A DNA stretch of 64,000 nucleotides from Marthasterias glacialis (lineage: Eukaryota; Echinodermata; Asteroidea; Forcipulatida; Asteriidae), in the NCBI GenBank assembly GCA_911728455.2, contig OU452228.1, positions 10,545,129 to 10,609,128 on the forward strand, in the 5' to 3' direction. Shown piece after piece: positions 60,701 to 64,000 of the stretch. Numbering within the stretch: the first letter of the stretch is position 1; each line of letters starts with the position of its first letter. A program made the position numbers and the translations under genes. The notes under the pieces are model-generated. The model ran no database searches and was not told where the DNA came from. It saw only the letters and a list, made by a program, of their open reading frames with translations.

Positions 60701-63700
60701 TAGTCAGGGCCTACCTCCATGATAAGGGATACATTCCCGTTAATACTACCTCCTGGTTAGATTTATTACTCAGTCCATGTATACAACACCGAACCACCTG
60801 TATGGTTCGCTGTGCACCATGCAGATGTCATAATAGGTCTAGCTTTATATTTAGAGTCAGAGATTCGCATTGAAAAAATATGACCCTTCTCATGTGCATA
60901 ATACACACGTTGTAAGCCCACTGGAAAATTGTATACCACGGTATATTTTGTTTGCTCTAGTGTTTTGCATGTTCACATGTAGAGGCTTCGACGTGTTGGA
61001 GTATCACGCGAGGTATCAGAGGATGAACTGACGATATTTTTCCTTCGTAATTGCATGAACTAAAATGCAGTCTTATTGTTGTTAGTCTTTTGGATGAGCC
61101 TGTAACTGATAATGATGAACCAGGAAAAATCGCCATGTGTACAGTTCGCTGGTGGAGCTATAAAATCAAATCCAACGTGACATCATCATGAGGCATTTTT
61201 GATATGTTGATGAACATTGGTTTGTGAGTGAACTGCGTCTTCCCGGCATTCCATATTAATTTGCACCATGTCTTCCAGGACACGTTTGTCGCCATATGAT
61301 GAATATGTATTCATGTTTGGCTTACCTCCTATCATGTAAGTACTTAATTATCATTGGGTGGTCCACTGTTGTATTTGTGATATTTTTTTGTTGTATACAA
61401 AAATTACGTATTAACATTTTCGCAAACATGGTGAAAAAACGACATAATAAGCCGGTGCATAATTATATTACAGGGGTGCGACCTTTAACCTTTATACAAT
61501 GGATGCTTTATCATTGCTAAAAGTGTATTGCTTAGGTTTAGGCTACAGAGAAAATACCGCATTTCTACGTTCATAGACTGTGTGGGTGACTGGGCCTACG
61601 TGGATCCATCAGGCCATTAATAAAAACAGTGGGACCTTGACACAGAATGAAAGGCGTTGTCATTTTATATGAGTGGTGCTGATGTGTACCCTCTGGCCAT
61701 ATTGATTTGATATATTCCTACAGATTGTCACAGTATGGGGTTGGGGTTTACTGGAGACCTTTGACAGCTACGGTCAAAAGGCAACGTCTATAAACTTCAC
61801 AGTTTTCAATCCTGCCTCTATGGACCGTCATGCACTAGAATTTGTGAAATCTTCCAGATTCACATTTTGTTTCAATATTATTTGATGGTGCTGTTGTTTT
61901 GTGTTGACGCATATTGCCTGTAACATACCTCCATGATTCACGAAGCTATTAATATTGTTTTGTTAAAGCTGGGTTTTTTTTAAAGTCGGAATTATAATTT
62001 TTATCAAAGATAGTCCGTTAAAATTTTCAGCTAGTGTCTACACGGGCTCATATGCACCCTTAGCAAAGACACATGCAGTTTCAGTTTCGACATCTTAATC
62101 GTGGATACACAAATAAAACATTTTATAAATTGCAATGTTAAGTAACACAATATTGGGCCAAAAGAATACTTGAACTATCTCTGGCAAATGCGAACGATCA
62201 GAGATATCCACTATAAATGAAAAGGGTCATACATAAATCCATCATTACTGAGAAAGCCTGATAATTGTTTGAAGGAAATGAAAGTTAAACTTACCCAATC
62301 CTCAATAATGGAAACTAACCGACTCCAATAAGACTGCTCTCAAATTAGTTGTATCTTTGTTTTGCACTGGGTTGGATTGAAATATTACAAGATATTTTGT
62401 AAAAATGTTGCTTCAGAAACTTTACAAATCGAGAGATGTTCAAAAAGAAGTCACTGATGTACAATATTTAGGGGGAAGGTTATAAGTAATACTCATTATA
62501 ATGTGTAAATTAAAATGTCAGTTTGAGCATTCTTCCATAATTTTGTTGAAACCTGATAAAATAATCCTGAAAATTTTCGGCAAAAGAATTCGGTTTTTTT
62601 ATGAAGTACGTCTCATTAATTTGACAAACTATGGAGGATCGAAACATTTAGCTTGTAAAATAGGTTTGCTTTTTGTTTATTTTGGGGGCATGATTTGGTG
62701 AAAAGAATAAAAGACCGGTAACTTAAGAAAAGTGTTGTTGTTTTTGTCTGTGTGGGCAGAAATAACATTATAAATGTTCCTAGGCCTTTGTAAAGGTCTC
62801 AATTGTGCCCGTTAGAAGCCTATAACATAGAGGCCAATACAGTAGATTCATTGAAAAACTGCACAATGCAAGAGGATATAATGATAAAACAATAACTTTG
62901 AAACCCCCATTTCGGTTTATTATTTCCATCCCATTTGAGTAATAAATCATATATGTATGCGTGTGATAGTTTTGGGAATTGCAGATGGTTCTTTCCGTTT
63001 ATAAAACAATAAAATATTTTAGTATAAATTAGTGTTGCCATCTTAATAACGTAATTTATTTCACATTCGACTGACATAACTCCGGTTGGGCTTAGACACA
63101 GTGTGTTAATTCGCCTAACTATCGGCAATACAATTACACTTAATTAGTTTTATTCTGTATAAATTGGATAAAGACTAGACCATCACAAATTTACAAAAGA
63201 GCCACAAAGCCTGGACTTCTTGCAGGCGCGATTTGTACACAGCTCAATAGATGAAAACATAAAAACTGACATTTTGTGGAGATTGCACCATCTGATTTTT
63301 AGAAACTTTTGATATGAAGAAATGGGGCACATTTCAAAACTTGTTCAGCTGTTACTTTCATAACTCATAAAATCATGTGGAAATTGTGACACAAAATGTA
63401 AAATTTCACATAATGGTCAGTACAGTATCTTGCCCACCAGAAAGGCCCTCGAATAAGGTCACTGTTTTTGTAAACAAAGGTTATCGAATCCAATACTGAG
63501 TTTGGTGCATCTTCCCTTTAAAGAATCGTCAGGTTCAACACACACGTCAGTTATCATTACTATCCCTCATCACTCAATATAAGATGACCGTGAAAGGGAT
63601 TGAATCCATCGCCGTCTAAGTGATGGAGAAAGCGGCCAAGGTTAGAAAACGTTTCTGCATTGGATTCATGGGTTCTTGGCAATTAGGAATATCTCATCAC

Positions 63701-64000
63701 GATGAATGTAAAATTATGGTCAAGAAGTAAATCAGTTGGGGTAATCTCGTTCTCGTATTCCAATCGCATGTAGACACTGTATGGAGTTTGGCGATATTCT
63801 CAATTTATTCGACATTGCTTGCTGCAAAACAACATAAAGGCGAATTAAATGATCCGAAATGCTGATTTAGTCATGAAAATCATGATTTTAATCTGACCAA
63901 TAAAGAATTTAGTTTCGATCAGTTGGTCAGAGTGGTCCGTAGGCAAGCAAGATACATACAATGCTTAATTACAAACATCAAATTGGGTTGTATGAATTTT
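57776..64000. other. Right-end region without identified genes
   Basis: AT-rich DNA with a (TA)n run near 58450. Short frames occur on both strands. Apart from the weak candidate exon at 60400-60523 I see no recognisable domain, repeat family or RNA gene here. Confidence 0.45.
60400..60523 (+). other. Weak candidate exon
   Basis: Bounded by an ATTTTGCAG acceptor and an AAAAG|GTGGGT donor. Its open frame contains MFSPISVGAYIVQKIAG then an acidic EDEKGAEDAKR stretch. The residue composition looks protein-like, but I recognise no family and found no neighbouring exon. Confidence 0.22.

Noticed and set aside
63623..63640. MEKAAK followed by GTTAGA as a first exon
   Set aside because: Six codons and a moderate donor occur by chance often; no downstream exon is visible before the window ends.
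1..64000. CRISPR array, prophage or bacterial operon
   Set aside because: No regularly spaced identical repeats and no long uninterrupted frames; the genes are spliced and eukaryotic.

Overview
This window is animal nuclear DNA: five intron-bearing protein genes with GT-AG splice sites (one GC-AG), AT-rich introns, and many short non-autonomous transposons. I see no operon structure, CRISPR array or prokaryotic signal. A marine invertebrate deuterostome is likely, with an echinoderm as best guess. The reasons are the metazoan gene set, a tRNA-Leu-derived SINE, a second tRNA-derived SINE, and dense palindromic MITEs; this is inference.

Layout, left to right. (1) 684-4767, minus: the 5' half of PLRG1, a spliceosomal WD40 protein; the rest lies beyond the left edge. 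(2) 5140-9200: intergenic, dominated by two near-perfect giant palindromes (5619-6352 and 7839-8662) and small hairpins. (3) 9216-17861, plus: a 20-exon kinesin-like gene encoding 714 aa. It keeps its P-loop but has an altered switch I and a shortened region after switch II. (4) 19864-23930, minus: RPS3A, complete, with six coding exons, a TATA-like element and a 5'TOP start. (5) 25095-31073, plus: PDZD11, complete, with six coding exons and one GC-AG intron; its first intron holds a BEL/Pao retrotransposon fragment. (6) 31074-45802: a 14.7 kb convergent intergenic region full of MITEs and SINEs. (7) 45803-55486, minus: STARD10, complete, with six coding exons encoding 270 aa and a TATA box close to the start codon. 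(8) 55487-64000: mostly non-coding as far as I can see, with one possible small secreted-protein ORF (57491-57775) and one weak exon candidate (60400-60523).

The genes do not form a pathway. PLRG1 acts in splicing, RPS3A in translation, PDZD11 in membrane-protein scaffolding, STARD10 in phospholipid transfer, and the kinesin is a presumed microtubule-binding coiled-coil protein. PLRG1/kinesin and RPS3A/PDZD11 are divergent pairs; kinesin/RPS3A and PDZD11/STARD10 are convergent pairs.

The most notable observations are the divergent kinesin motor, a family of at least eight elements bounded by TTAA and CCAGTTG ends (piggyBac-like), two arm-to-arm palindromes of 700-800 bp, and a SINE interrupted by a MITE with intact ends and a 7-bp target duplication.
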